Virus record (IMG/VR): IMGVR_UViG_3300036820_000058 | Coordinates: 1 to 33,652 of that record | DNA from: a virus | Length of the DNA stretch: 33,652 nucleotides | Reading direction: 5' to 3' (one strand) | In this document: piece after piece, positions 12,129 to 20,167 of the stretch | Numbering within the stretch: position 1 is the stretch's first letter | Layout: the number at the start of each line of letters is the position of its first letter | Notes under the pieces: generated by a model | Told to the model about the DNA's origin: nothing | Databases searched by the model: none | The model's input: only the letters and a program-made list of their open reading frames with translations | Position numbers and translations under genes: made by a program

Positions 12129-12483
12129 CTAGGCAGCCTTTAGGTCTGAGCTAAGCGCGACCTAAGCCGAGCTAAGGCGCAATGCTGGACTGTGAAGCAG
12201 TTGCAGGTGTGCCGCAATTTCCGCAACACGGAATGCTGGCCATATCGTTCGTATCCAAACGGTGCAGTATGTGCGCAACTAGTTAGCAAAACTAATTAGC
12301 GCGCCTAATTCCTTTATGGTGTAGGCCAGTTATTCGAATCTGCCGCAAGCAGCAATGCTGAACGGCTCGCAATGGCTTACTGAATGGCTTCCAACTGCTG
12401 GACAGACATTCGAAACAAGCCCTGAAACAGGCAGTTCGTGAATTGCATCACTTGCCTGCTTAGCAAGAGACAAGGTGATTGCG

Positions 12484-12699
12484 ATGCCAGAAACTGCATA
12501 TCCGTCGCGACGTGAGGTCGCACAGATGCTGAACTACGACCCTGACTACCTGCTGAGCGTTGCTGCTAGCAATGAGCTGGTAGACGATCTGCTAAGTGCT
12601 CTCACTGTTAAAGAAGGACTGCTTCAGTCCTATGCGCGTGCTGGTAATCGCGTGCAGCAGCAGATGAGTGCTGAGATCAAGCGTCTTGGCAGTGCGTGA
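12484..12699 (+). CDS. Small protein upstream of the terminase, unknown function
   Basis: ATG 12484 is preferred because AAGGTGA lies about six bases upstream; a GTG at 12475 is an alternative start. The 71-residue helical product (MPETAYPSRREVAQMLNYDP onward) starts like a small HTH unit and has a long charged C-terminal helix (NRVQQQMSAEIKRLGSA). It is the first gene of the late operon and overlaps the small terminase gene by TGATG. It could assist DNA recognition during packaging, but that is only positional inference. Confidence 0.65.
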   Translation: MPETAYPSRREVAQMLNYDPDYLLSVAASNELVDDLLSALTVKEGLLQSYARAGNRVQQQMSAEIKRLGSA

Positions 12700-13346
12700 T
12701 GCAGCAGGCTTCACGACCTGGCGAGTTTGGTCAGGCATCAGTTGATGCTGAGGTAATCAGCGAGATAGCACGACTGCACGGACTTGGTAAGTCACGGCGT
12801 GAGATCAGCGAAATGCTCGACCTCTCACTACCTACCGTAACCAAGTACGTCAAAGAACTTGGTCTGAAGTTTCCAGCACCGCAACTTGAGATAGCTAACA
12901 AAGCACGCTCGACATACCTACAGCAGAAGCGTCAGGAACTAGCTGAGAAGCTGCTAGACGATGCTGAAATGCTGCGTCGGCAGCTATTCGAGCCTTACAC
13001 GGACAGTGCGTTTGTTGGTGGCGCTAAGCCGCAGCACATCACCGAAAAGCTCGACAAGCCTAAGGCTCGCGACCAGGCCGACATCATGCGTGCGGTCAGC
13101 ACTGCGCTGACAAGCATCGACAAGCTGACTGCTGATAAGCACGACGCTAACTCGGATGCCAAGTCCGTGCTGGAAGGTCTCGGCGAAGCGCTGAAGGCTG
13201 CTGCTGGTGCAAATGAGGCAGCGTCTGACGATGCTAACGCTGCACCACACCCCCTACCCCCGGTAGCTGAGCCGCGATCAAGTGGCGCACCCGTGGAAAA
13301 TTCTGAACGTCCTAGCGGAGCGGTCGGGCAAACGGGCGATGCCTGA
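12699..13346 (+). CDS. terS: Terminase small subunit
   Basis: The 215-residue protein carries an N-terminal helix-turn-helix (about 15-55: ISEIARLHGLGKSRREISEM, then LPTVTKYVKELGL) followed by a long charged helical region. Its C-terminus is low in complexity and Pro/Ala-rich. Small terminase subunits bind the phage packaging site and present DNA to the large subunit. Identity rests on the HTH, size and position immediately before the large subunit, whose ATG overlaps this stop. A GTG codon precedes the ATG directly, so the start may be one codon earlier. The DNA target is probably in the region upstream. Confidence 0.8.
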   Translation: MQQASRPGEFGQASVDAEVISEIARLHGLGKSRREISEMLDLSLPTVTKYVKELGLKFPAPQLEIANKARSTYLQQKRQELAEKLLDDAEMLRRQLFEPYTDSAFVGGAKPQHITEKLDKPKARDQADIMRAVSTALTSIDKLTADKHDANSDAKSVLEGLGEALKAAAGANEAASDDANAAPHPLPPVAEPRSSGAPVENSERPSGAVGQTGDA

Positions 13347-14602
13347 TGCAGCTCGACGGACTGCCCCTAAGCCCTAAGCAGATCAGCTCAATCGGGCTCA
13401 GCGACGCTCGAATCAACATCTGGGATGGTGCGATCCGTTCAGGCAAGACCTTCAGCTCTCTGATGCGCTTCCTGATCTACGTTGCCACTGCTCCACCAGG
13501 CGAGATCGTCGTTGCCGGCCGCACCACCTACACGGTGAGCCGTAACGTGTTCGCGCCGCTGGGTGATCCCGCGATTTTCGGTCCGCTAGCCGGACTGTGC
13601 AGCTACACCGCTGGTGCGCCAACGGGCATGATCCTCGGCCGCCGCGTACATGTCATCGGCGCGAACGACGCACGAGCTGAAACCAAGCTTCGTGGTCTGA
13701 CGTGTGCTGGCGCGTACGTCGATGAGGTCACCCTCGCTAGCCGTGAGTTCTTCGTGCAGCTGCTGGGCCGTATGTCGGTGCCTGGCGCGCAGCTGTTCGG
13801 CACGACCAACGCTGATGCACCGTCTCACTGGCTGAAGCAAGAGTTTCTTGACCGTGCTGCCGTGCTGAACCTTAAGCGGTTTCAGTTCGAACTGTACGAC
13901 AACCCGTCTCTTAGCCCTGAATATATCGACTCGATCGAGTCTGAGTTCACAGGGATGTACTACCTGCGCTTCGTCAAGGGCGAATGGGTCGCTGCTGATG
14001 GAGCTGTCTATTCGCAGTGGAATCCCGCTGAGCATGTGGTTGATAGCTTCCCGTCGATCATTGATTGGGTGTCCGTTGGCGTTGACTACGGCACTACTAA
14101 CCCGTTCTCGGCAATCCTGATCGGTCTGGGTACAGACATGCGGCTTTATGCCGTGTCTGAGTACAGGTTTGACAGCAAGAAAGCACACCGTCAGATGACG
14201 GATGCTGAATATTCGGTCGCAATGCGCGGTTGGCTGCGAGACATCAACATCAATGGCCAGCAGGTCAATGCTGTACCTCGGCGAATCGAGCTGGACCCTT
14301 CCGCAGCGTCGTTCCGTGAGCAGCTATTCCGCGACAAGCTGACTCCGCACCGTGCGGATAACACTGTTGGCGACGGAATCCGTGTCATAAGCACGCTTCT
14401 AAGCGCGGATAAGTTGAAAATCGGCCGCTCTTGCACGGGCCTGCTCGAAGAATTCCCCGCGTATTGCTGGGATAACAAAGCTGCTGAACGCGGTGAGGAC
14501 AAAGTCCTTAAGACCGCAGACCACTCACTCGACGCACTTCGTTATGGCGTCTACTCAACGCGTCGTAGCTGGAGTAACAAGCTCGGCCTGGCAACAATCT
14601 GA
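13346..14602 (+). CDS. terL: Terminase large subunit (ATPase and nuclease)
   Basis: The 418-residue protein pumps DNA into the prohead and cuts it. The N-terminal ATPase has Walker A GAIRSGKT (28-35) and Walker B ending in D126-E127 (GAYVDEV), with a coupling stretch FGTTNADAP. The C-terminal RNase H-like nuclease shows acidic residues at D247 (VGVDYGTTNP), D317 (ELDPSAAS) and D392/D396 (DHSLDALRYG). Length and motifs fit the PBSX/Terminase_6-type group. It overlaps the small subunit gene by TGATG and lies 17 bases before the portal gene. Confidence 0.96.
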   Translation: MQLDGLPLSPKQISSIGLSDARINIWDGAIRSGKTFSSLMRFLIYVATAPPGEIVVAGRTTYTVSRNVFAPLGDPAIFGPLAGLCSYTAGAPTGMILGRRVHVIGANDARAETKLRGLTCAGAYVDEVTLASREFFVQLLGRMSVPGAQLFGTTNADAPSHWLKQEFLDRAAVLNLKRFQFELYDNPSLSPEYIDSIESEFTGMYYLRFVKGEWVAADGAVYSQWNPAEHVVDSFPSIIDWVSVGVDYGTTNPFSAILIGLGTDMRLYAVSEYRFDSKKAHRQMTDAEYSVAMRGWLRDININGQQVNAVPRRIELDPSAASFREQLFRDKLTPHRADNTVGDGIRVISTLLSADKLKIGRSCTGLLEEFPAYCWDNKAAERGEDKVLKTADHSLDALRYGVYSTRRSWSNKLGLATI

Positions 14603-14619
14603 ATGGAGCACGGCAGCAT

Positions 14620-16359
14620 ATGACGACTCCAGACAGCATTATCAGTCCAGAGCTTAGCTATGGTCTCGGCTTTATCACTGATGACCGCCAGATGGCGCAG
14701 TTGCCTACCGCTGGTAGTTCGTGGCCGCCTTCGCAGTTCAGTCCCGTTCAGCACACGCAGGCAATTTGGAATGCGTGGTGGAACGGCGACCCGCACATGC
14801 TGTCGTGGGTCTATTTCAACCTTGGCGAGAACAGTCCTGTTGGGCGTTCGTTCTTCGCGACAACGGGTGAGAAGAACGCAACCACGCCCCGTGCTGGACA
14901 GTACACAGGTGGCCTTATTGGCGGCGTTGATTACACCTTCTGGGGTAATCCCGTTCCGCCTGGTGAGAAGCGTAACAAGACTCACGTGCCGCTGGCTAAG
15001 ACCATTGCGCGTACCTCGGCGAACCTGCTTTTCCGTAAGCCACCAGCGTTCAAGTCGCAGATCGACAACGCGGCGAACGAAGAGTACTTCAAGCAGCTCG
15101 TAGACACGAGCCTGCACATGACGCTGCTGTCTGCGGCTGAGACTGGTTCTGCTCTTGGCGGAGTGTTCCTGCGTATCCAGTGGAACACTGCCATTGCTGA
15201 CCGTCCATGGATTGAAGTTATTGCCGGCGACATGGGCTTTCCGGAGTTCACGAGCGGCAAGCTTACCGCTGTCACGTTCATGAATGAAGTGTTCCGCGAC
15301 GATGACAAGGTCATCCGTCACGTTGAGAAGCACGTACCAGCTCAGAACGCGATCCTGCACGGCCTTTACGAAGGCAATGAGACGAGCCTTGGTGAGCGTA
15401 TACCGCTGACTGACTTCCCGGAAACAGAACCGTTCGCATCTGCTTGCGCGATGACGCCTGGACCTGATGACCGGATCGTGTTTCCTGATCTTCCGCTTGA
15501 GGCAACGACAGTTGTCTACGTGCCGAACATGCTGCCTAACCAGCTATGGCGCGACCTCGGTCCGAATCAGCGAAGCCTTGGCGTTAGTGACTTCTCTGGT
15601 GCAGAGATTCTGATGGACCAGATGGACGAAGCCTATTCGGAGCTGCGTACCGAATTGCAGCTCACGCGTACCCGCCTGATGGTGCCTGAAGAGTTCTTGG
15701 ACAACCTCGGCAAGGGTAAGGGCGCTGTTTTCGAGCCTGCTCGTCAGGTGTATGTCCCCATGAACGGACTGCACGGTGACGACGGAGGCAGTCCTATGCA
15801 GCCGTTCCAGCCGACGATTCGCGTTCAGCAGTACCTGGACACGATTCAGGACCTGTACAACCAGGCTGTTCGCGCTGCTGGCTACTCGACGCAGACCTTT
15901 GGTGACTACCAGGGCAATGCGCCAACGGCCACGGAGATTATGGCTCGCGAGAAAACGTCGATGATGACGCGCGATACCAAGATCGGTCTGTGGAGTGCGC
16001 CTCTGTCCAACATTATTTACGGACTGATGGAAGTTGAAGTTAATTACTTCGGCAACACGGCTATCACGCCTGAACGTCCAGAGGTCGAGTTCGGTGCTGT
16101 TGCTGAGTCCGATGAATTCCAGCTCGCGGCTACCGCTGTAGCGCTTGCATCGTCTGGTGGTGCGTCTATGGAGACGATCATCAGCACGATTCATCCTGAT
16201 TGGACTCAAGATCAGATCGACGCTGAGCGCCAGAAGATCCTAGATGACCGTACATCGGGCATTGTCGCACCTGCTGCGCCGCCTGCACCCGCTAAGCCCC
16301 TCGCACTTAAGGCCGCTGTGTCTGAAGCACAGACCATCGGAGGTACTGATGTCAGCTAA
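14620..16359 (+). CDS. Portal protein
   Basis: The 579-residue protein fits the SPP1 gp6-like portal family in size, position after the large terminase gene and internal features. These are an N-terminal region around WGNPVPPGEKRNKTHVPLAK, a helical stem region with EILMDQMDEAYSELRTELQL, and VRAAGYSTQTFGDYQGNAPT followed by ATEIMAREKT, a stretch typical of actinophage portals. It forms the dodecameric DNA channel at the capsid vertex. GGAG lies about a dozen bases before the ATG. The C-terminal end is Pro/Ala-rich and probably disordered. It overlaps the next small gene by 11 bases. Confidence 0.92.
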   Translation: MTTPDSIISPELSYGLGFITDDRQMAQLPTAGSSWPPSQFSPVQHTQAIWNAWWNGDPHMLSWVYFNLGENSPVGRSFFATTGEKNATTPRAGQYTGGLIGGVDYTFWGNPVPPGEKRNKTHVPLAKTIARTSANLLFRKPPAFKSQIDNAANEEYFKQLVDTSLHMTLLSAAETGSALGGVFLRIQWNTAIADRPWIEVIAGDMGFPEFTSGKLTAVTFMNEVFRDDDKVIRHVEKHVPAQNAILHGLYEGNETSLGERIPLTDFPETEPFASACAMTPGPDDRIVFPDLPLEATTVVYVPNMLPNQLWRDLGPNQRSLGVSDFSGAEILMDQMDEAYSELRTELQLTRTRLMVPEEFLDNLGKGKGAVFEPARQVYVPMNGLHGDDGGSPMQPFQPTIRVQQYLDTIQDLYNQAVRAAGYSTQTFGDYQGNAPTATEIMAREKTSMMTRDTKIGLWSAPLSNIIYGLMEVEVNYFGNTAITPERPEVEFGAVAESDEFQLAATAVALASSGGASMETIISTIHPDWTQDQIDAERQKILDDRTSGIVAPAAPPAPAKPLALKAAVSEAQTIGGTDVS

Positions 16360-16615
16360 GAAGCCTGCGCCTAATACAAATGCACCTAAGGGCAGCTATG
16401 CAGCGCCAGGTGCTGGTCCTGGCGGGTCTGATGCGTACCCGATCAACACGCAGAAGCGTGCTGTAAGTGCGCTGGGGCGTGTCGCTACTAACGGCACTCC
16501 GCAGGAAAAGGCACGCGTTCGCGCTGCCGTCAAGAAGGCTTATCCGGATCTGCCGTCCAGTAAGGGCAAGGGCGACTCGCAGGCCGCTGCACACAACCGA
16601 CGTAAGGGCCGCTAA
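16349..16615 (+). CDS. Small basic structural-operon protein
   Basis: The 88-residue protein starts at ATG 16349 behind a perfect GGAGG (about 16339-16343). It is basic, with a disordered N-terminus and a motif YPINTQKRAVSALGRV followed by GTPQEKARVRAAVKKAYPDL. I recall this pattern from small proteins or domain tails encoded by actinobacterial phages and chromosomes (DUF6582-like). Its place between portal and scaffold suggests a head-assembly accessory. The stop overlaps the next ATG (TAATG). Confidence 0.75.
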   Translation: MSAKKPAPNTNAPKGSYAAPGAGPGGSDAYPINTQKRAVSALGRVATNGTPQEKARVRAAVKKAYPDLPSSKGKGDSQAAAHNRRKGR

Positions 16616-16779
16616 TGAGCCGCATGGAAAACCCTGGACCAGCAGTCCGCGTGGATGGCATGGCCAATTCCACCGTCAAGGCCGCTGGAATCAAGAGCCA
16701 GTTCGTGCATCGCATTCCTCCGACCACTAAGCCGGATGAGCCGATGCCCGAGGTCGTTTCCGATGGAGACGACAGCTAA
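16615..16779 (+). CDS. 54-residue hypothetical protein in the head operon
   Basis: This short ORF starts on the previous stop (TAATG) and encodes MSRMENPGPAVRVDGMANST, KAAGIKSQFVHRIPP and an acidic Pro-rich tail. A predicted hairpin cluster follows before the scaffold gene. The tight overlap and phage-like codon use support a real gene; function is unknown. Confidence 0.6.
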   Translation: MSRMENPGPAVRVDGMANSTVKAAGIKSQFVHRIPPTTKPDEPMPEVVSDGDDS

Positions 16780-16787
16780 CAAAGCTT

Positions 16788-16855
16788 CCGTGCTGAATAG
16801 CACGGGATTCAGACCTGAATAGGTCTCCGTAGCAACACCCATTACCCGAAACGGG
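16788..16855 (+). repeat. Three consecutive RNA hairpins before the scaffold gene
   Basis: CCGTGCT-GAAT-AGCACGG (16788-16805) and AGACCT-GAAT-AGGTCT (16811-16826) are perfect stems with the same tetraloop. CCCG-AAA-CGGG (16845-16855) is a third, with GGGAG acting as ribosome-binding site for the scaffold ATG at 16867. They could tune translation, processing or partial termination between portal and capsid genes. Confidence 0.6.
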
Positions 16856-16866
16856 AGTACGACAGC

Positions 16867-17550
16867 ATGTCTGAAAATGACAACGTTCAGTCCGAAGAAG
16901 TTACCGACACCACTACTGAAACCAGCCAGGTTGAAGCCTCCGCAACGGATGCTAACGCTGAAGCTGATAAGTGGAAGGCGCTTTCACGGAAGAACGAAGA
17001 CCGCATGCGTGCCAATGCCGAAGAGGCGAAGGTACTGCGTGACAAGCTCGCGAAGCAGGACGCGGTTCTTAAGCAGCTAGCCGAAAAGGCAGGCGTAACG
17101 CTTGAGCCGGAAACTGCCGACGAGTCCAATGCCAAGCTGGCTCAGGCTCAGGCGAAGATGAAGACACAGGCGATTGAGAACGCCGTAATCCGCAAGGCGC
17201 AGTCTGCCGGCGTGGATGCGGATGCACTTCTTGACTCTCGTGCTTTCGTTCAGTCGCTTGCGAACCTGGACCCCGATGCGTCGGATTTCAGTGAGCGTGT
17301 TTCAGATGCGCTGAAGGATGCGGCTTCTAACCCGCGTTACAAGACCAAGAAGACTCAGCCATCCGTTCAGAACGGCGGCGGTGACTTTGGTGGTTCCCCA
17401 ACTGTCGCGCGTCAGTGGACCAAGCAGGACGCCATCAATGCGTCACCTGCCGATCTGGACGCCGCGATTCAGAAGGGCTTGCTGAAGAACATCGGCATTG
17501 GTCCTCGCACAGTCAAGCCGCGAACAAACCTGTTCGCGAAGAAAAAGTAA
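16867..17550 (+). CDS. Capsid scaffolding protein
   Basis: The 227-residue protein has the make-up of a phage scaffold. It has an acidic disordered N-terminus (MSENDNVQSEEVTDTTTETS), a long coiled-coil middle (about 38-105: NAEEAKVLRDKLAKQDAVLK) and a basic C-terminal end (RTVKPRTNLFAKKK) suited to bind coat protein. It lies directly before the major capsid gene. Scaffold proteins guide procapsid assembly and then leave or are degraded; no protease gene is seen. The AGAGCT/AGCTCT hairpin straddles its stop codon. Confidence 0.88.
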   Translation: MSENDNVQSEEVTDTTTETSQVEASATDANAEADKWKALSRKNEDRMRANAEEAKVLRDKLAKQDAVLKQLAEKAGVTLEPETADESNAKLAQAQAKMKTQAIENAVIRKAQSAGVDADALLDSRAFVQSLANLDPDASDFSERVSDALKDAASNPRYKTKKTQPSVQNGGGDFGGSPTVARQWTKQDAINASPADLDAAIQKGLLKNIGIGPRTVKPRTNLFAKKK

Positions 17551-17566
17551 GAGCTTACAAAGCTCT
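17550..17566 (+). repeat. Stop-codon hairpin after the scaffold gene
   Basis: AGAGCT (17550-17555, beginning with the last base of the TAA stop) pairs with AGCTCT (17561-17566) around TACAA. A near relative, GAAGCT-AACAA-AGCTTC, lies at 21149-21165. Confidence 0.5.
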
Positions 17567-17587
17567 ACCAACCACGGAGATCTACAA

Positions 17588-18499
17588 ATGGCTTCTCTTA
17601 ACTTTGTCCCAGAAATCTGGGCGAAGGTCATCCTTGCCGCGCTCAAGAAGGAACTTGTGTACGGCGGACCTGGCGTGTCCAACGGGGACTACGAAGGCGA
17701 GATCAGCGGGCCTGGCGCGAGCGTCAGCATCACCAGCTTCTCTGATCCTTCGGTCTCGTCCTACACGCAGGGCAGCTCCATCAGTTGGACTCGCCCAAGC
17801 GACTCCGGCCAGGTGCTGAACATCTCCCAGCAGGAGTATGCGCAGTTCACGGTTGAAGACATCGACCGGCGTCAGGCCGCTGGGGACTTTCAGGACTACC
17901 TGGAAGACCGTATGTCGTACGTTCTCGCGCAGTCCGCTGATGTCTACATCGCGACCGCCATGGCCGCTGGCGTGTCTGGCAGCAACGTGCTGCTCGGTGC
18001 TGACGCGGCTACCGCGTCGAACATCGCCGGCAACGGCCTGGTGATCGCTGGCGCTACTACCAGCACTTCCGCCGCGTTCTACAACGAGGTCGTTCTGCCT
18101 CTGGCTACCAAGCTGGATGACTCCCTGGTTCCCGACGACGGCAACCGCTTCCTGGTCGTGGCTCCTTACCAGCACGCCCTTCTGAAGCAGTCCCCAGCGT
18201 TTGTCAGCTTCGGCTACGACGATGTGCTGCTGACCGGGCAGCTCGGGACCATCGACAACTTCAACGTGTACAAGTCGCAGAACGCTCCAGCCGTTGCGAC
18301 CGACACCAACGGCAACCACGTCGTGATCGCTGGTCACCCTATGGCCACCACCTTCGCGGAGCAGATCGTGTCCGTGGAGTCGCTGCGCCTTCAGGACCAG
18401 TTCGCCGATGGAGTTCGTGCCCTGCACGTCTACGGCGCGAAGGTCACCCGTCCGACTGCTCTGGCGGTCGCTGGCGTTAACCGTCCGGCTGGCATGTGA
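17588..18499 (+). CDS. Major capsid protein (HK97 fold, P22 coat-like)
   Basis: The 303-residue protein begins MASLNFVPEIWAKVILAALK, followed by the beta-rich arm SGPGASVSITSFSDPSVSSY and a helix with QQEYAQFTVEDIDRRQAAGD. These are typical of coat proteins of the P22/gp5-like capsid family in actinophages. Later VVAPYQHALLKQ and a C-terminal strand region fit the HK97 A-domain. The ATG at 17588 follows GGAG; an upstream in-frame start runs into the scaffold gene and is not used. It forms the icosahedral shell with the scaffold made upstream. Confidence is high from size, order and sequence character. Confidence 0.93.
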   Translation: MASLNFVPEIWAKVILAALKKELVYGGPGVSNGDYEGEISGPGASVSITSFSDPSVSSYTQGSSISWTRPSDSGQVLNISQQEYAQFTVEDIDRRQAAGDFQDYLEDRMSYVLAQSADVYIATAMAAGVSGSNVLLGADAATASNIAGNGLVIAGATTSTSAAFYNEVVLPLATKLDDSLVPDDGNRFLVVAPYQHALLKQSPAFVSFGYDDVLLTGQLGTIDNFNVYKSQNAPAVATDTNGNHVVIAGHPMATTFAEQIVSVESLRLQDQFADGVRALHVYGAKVTRPTALAVAGVNRPAGM

Positions 18500-18592
18500 G
18501 CTTAGGAATTCTGCTTAACCGGGCGTTTCCCCGCAAGGGCCGTCCGGTTAGGCGCTTCCTATTCCTCACATCCCCTTGGAAAGGCCGTCGTA

Positions 18593-18946
18593 ATGACCGC
18601 ACCAACCGCACTTACCCCTGTCCAGCTCACCCGCAATGGGTCTATCACACTCGCTGCTGGCGCTGCTGGCGATGCCACTAATGGCAACACTGCCGCACTG
18701 GCTGGTGCTTCGTCTCGGCATTGCATGATCCTGGTGACGAATGCCGACAGCGGCGCTGCACACGTCTTCACGCTCAAGGCTGGCCCGAACCTCGGCACCA
18801 ATGGCGCGGATCTGGCTGTCAGTGTGCCCCTGTCTTCTCAGAAGCTTGTCGGGCCTGTTGATTCTTCGCAGTACTGCCAGGCTGACGGCTCGATGCTGAT
18901 GACCGTGGCCAGTACTCAGTTGAAGATCAATATCTTTCACGAGTAA
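18593..18946 (+). CDS. Putative head decoration protein
   Basis: The 117-residue protein is beta-rich, almost free of charge clusters and Ala/Thr/Gly-rich (MTAPTALTPVQLTRNGSITL, HCMILVTNADSGAAHVFTLK). It lies after the capsid gene where decoration or fibre proteins are encoded. It resembles the protein at 21767-22126, which follows the major tail protein. Both open with ALTPxQL and share the same order of strands, and both end in a hydrophobic strand. I infer a common origin, one copy coating heads and one coating tails. It could instead be a head-completion protein. Confidence 0.7.
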   Translation: MTAPTALTPVQLTRNGSITLAAGAAGDATNGNTAALAGASSRHCMILVTNADSGAAHVFTLKAGPNLGTNGADLAVSVPLSSQKLVGPVDSSQYCQADGSMLMTVASTQLKINIFHE

Positions 18947-18964
18947 GGCCCTGAGACGGATTCT

Positions 18965-18983
18965 AAGCCCTTCTAAAGGGCTT
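18965..18983 (+). repeat. Hairpin after the head decoration gene
   Basis: AAGCCCTT-CTA-AAGGGCTT is a perfect 8-bp stem 18 bases after the stop codon. No T tract follows, so it is probably an mRNA-stabilising or processing element rather than a full terminator. Confidence 0.55.
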
Positions 18984-19056
18984 GGAGCCCAGTACTACCT
19001 TTTCGCGCTGAAAGGCGCTCCAGCTTCCGCACAACTCCATTCAGGGGGTATTCAGG

Positions 19057-19815
19057 GTGCCAACGATACTCCCTAACGCCAATACGCTAAACGATGCGTG
19101 GCCTGGCGGTCAGATTCAGCTTCAGGTGCAATTCGAGACTTACGAAAACTCGGGCCTGGCTGACGCTGCTACCGGCATCACGGTCAGCATTGTTGCCTCT
19201 GGCACCAGTATGGGCGGGACAGGTACGCCTGTCGCCACCACGTCTACCGGCATTGTCGCGCTCGACCAGGGTCTATTTCAGTACCTCTGGAATGTCGCTC
19301 CTACGGTTGCGCCTGGCGACTACACCGTTACGTGGACTGGTGTGCGTAACAGCGATTCCGTCACCGTTACCTACGTCCAGAACGTCACTATCGCGGCGGT
19401 GCCTGCTGGCAGCCCAGCGAGTGGCATGTACGCCACCGTGGCGCAGTACCAGGCACGGACCGGAGACACGCTGACCCCCGCAGCTACCGTACTGGCTCGG
19501 CTCCAGCTCGCGTCTGAGCAGATTGATTACGCCATCATCGGCGCTGTCTACGCGACTGATGCCAACGGAACGCCTCTTAACCCGCTGCTGGCCGACGTGC
19601 TGATGCGTGCTTGCATCGAACAGGTTCGCTACCTCAATGCCAACGACGACGACGCGCACATCAAGCGCGATTACACCAGCATGAATGTCGCTGGCGTCTC
19701 CTACACCCGTTCGGCGAACACGCAAGGCTCAGCATTCCCGCCTATCGCTCCGCAGGCCTTGATAATCCTCAAGACCAATGGCGTACTGCAAAAAGCAGTA
19801 CTCATCAACTGGTGA
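19057..19815 (+). CDS. Head-tail connector (adaptor) with N-terminal Ig-like domain
   Basis: The 252-residue protein starts at GTG 19057 behind GGGGG (19043-19047). Residues 1-115 form a beta-sandwich-like domain (LADAATGITVSIVASG, then LFQYLWNVAPTVAPGDYTVT). Residues 125-252 resemble the helical head-to-tail adaptor family (YATVAQYQARTG, LQLASEQIDYAIIGAVY, ACIEQVRYLNAND). Adaptors bind below the portal as a ring. The Ig-like part is unusual there and closely resembles the N-terminus of the distal tail protein at 25890. It may project from the neck and help carbohydrate or cell-surface binding; that is inference. Confidence 0.8.
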   Translation: MPTILPNANTLNDAWPGGQIQLQVQFETYENSGLADAATGITVSIVASGTSMGGTGTPVATTSTGIVALDQGLFQYLWNVAPTVAPGDYTVTWTGVRNSDSVTVTYVQNVTIAAVPAGSPASGMYATVAQYQARTGDTLTPAATVLARLQLASEQIDYAIIGAVYATDANGTPLNPLLADVLMRACIEQVRYLNANDDDAHIKRDYTSMNVAGVSYTRSANTQGSAFPPIAPQALIILKTNGVLQKAVLINW

Positions 19816-19819
19816 CCTG

Positions 19820-20167
19820 ATGCTAGCTGCCACTCAGAACGCCAGGATCAGCGTGCTTCGCGGAACCACGGTCAACGCTTACGGCGACAAGATCGACGCG
19901 AACACCGCTGTCTACGAGCACGTGCCTGCGACATTGCTGGAGACCAGCAAGGCTGTTCAGGACCCGTCTACTCAGACTCCCCGGACTATCCGCCAGATTC
20001 AGTGCTGGGTTCCGAATTACCTCGGTGTCACAACTGATGACCGGATCTTGGATGAAGCCTCCGGCGACACATTCATCATCTACGGGATTCTGATTCCGCC
20101 TTCGCTAATCAGCCTCAGCCTGCCTGTCCGCCTGGACCTTAAGCGCGTGACCGCAAATGCAGGATGA
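19820..20167 (+). CDS. Head closure (stopper) protein
   Basis: The 115-residue beta-rich protein follows the pattern of SPP1 gp16-like head closure proteins: ISVLRGTTVNAYGDKIDANT, VPATLLETSKA, then a barrel ending DDRILDEASGDTFIIYG. These proteins form the ring that seals the packaged head and receives the tail. ATG 19820 is preferred because the longer in-frame start overlaps the adaptor gene. It overlaps the next gene by 11 bases. Assigned by position and sequence character. Confidence 0.8.
   Translation: MLAATQNARISVLRGTTVNAYGDKIDANTAVYEHVPATLLETSKAVQDPSTQTPRTIRQIQCWVPNYLGVTTDDRILDEASGDTFIIYGILIPPSLISLSLPVRLDLKRVTANAG

Larger units (their letters stand above)
11699..12483. other. Gene-poor, palindrome-rich region before the terminase genes
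   Basis: No convincing gene lies in these 785 bp. Perfect palindromes of unrelated sequence are frequent: 11699-11714 (16 bp), 11751-11762 (ATGCATATGCAT), 11766-11778 and 11782-11794 (TTAGC-N3-GCTAA), 11826-11840 (CTCGAAG-G-CTTCGAG), an odd 13-bp palindrome TGCTGG-T-CCAGCA near 11985, 12070-12090, 12109-12128 and 12294-12310. AATGCTG recurs near 12182, 12232 and 12354. The position directly ahead of the small terminase gene is where phages usually keep cos or pac and the late promoter. Confidence 0.7.

Noticed and set aside
12182-12286. 34-codon plus-strand ORF with two cysteines
   Set aside because: Only a weak AAGG precedes it and no motif is clear; it overlaps repeated AATGCTG motifs. It may still be a small gene, but the sequence does not support a call.
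14551-15360. 269-codon open frame antisense to the portal gene
   Set aside because: It is a shadow of strong coding on the other strand, with unlikely composition rich in Arg and Val and no context.
17582-18427. 281-codon open frame antisense to the capsid gene
   Set aside because: It mirrors the GC-rich codon pattern of the capsid gene, has no ribosome-binding site or family features, and the sense protein is a clear major capsid protein.
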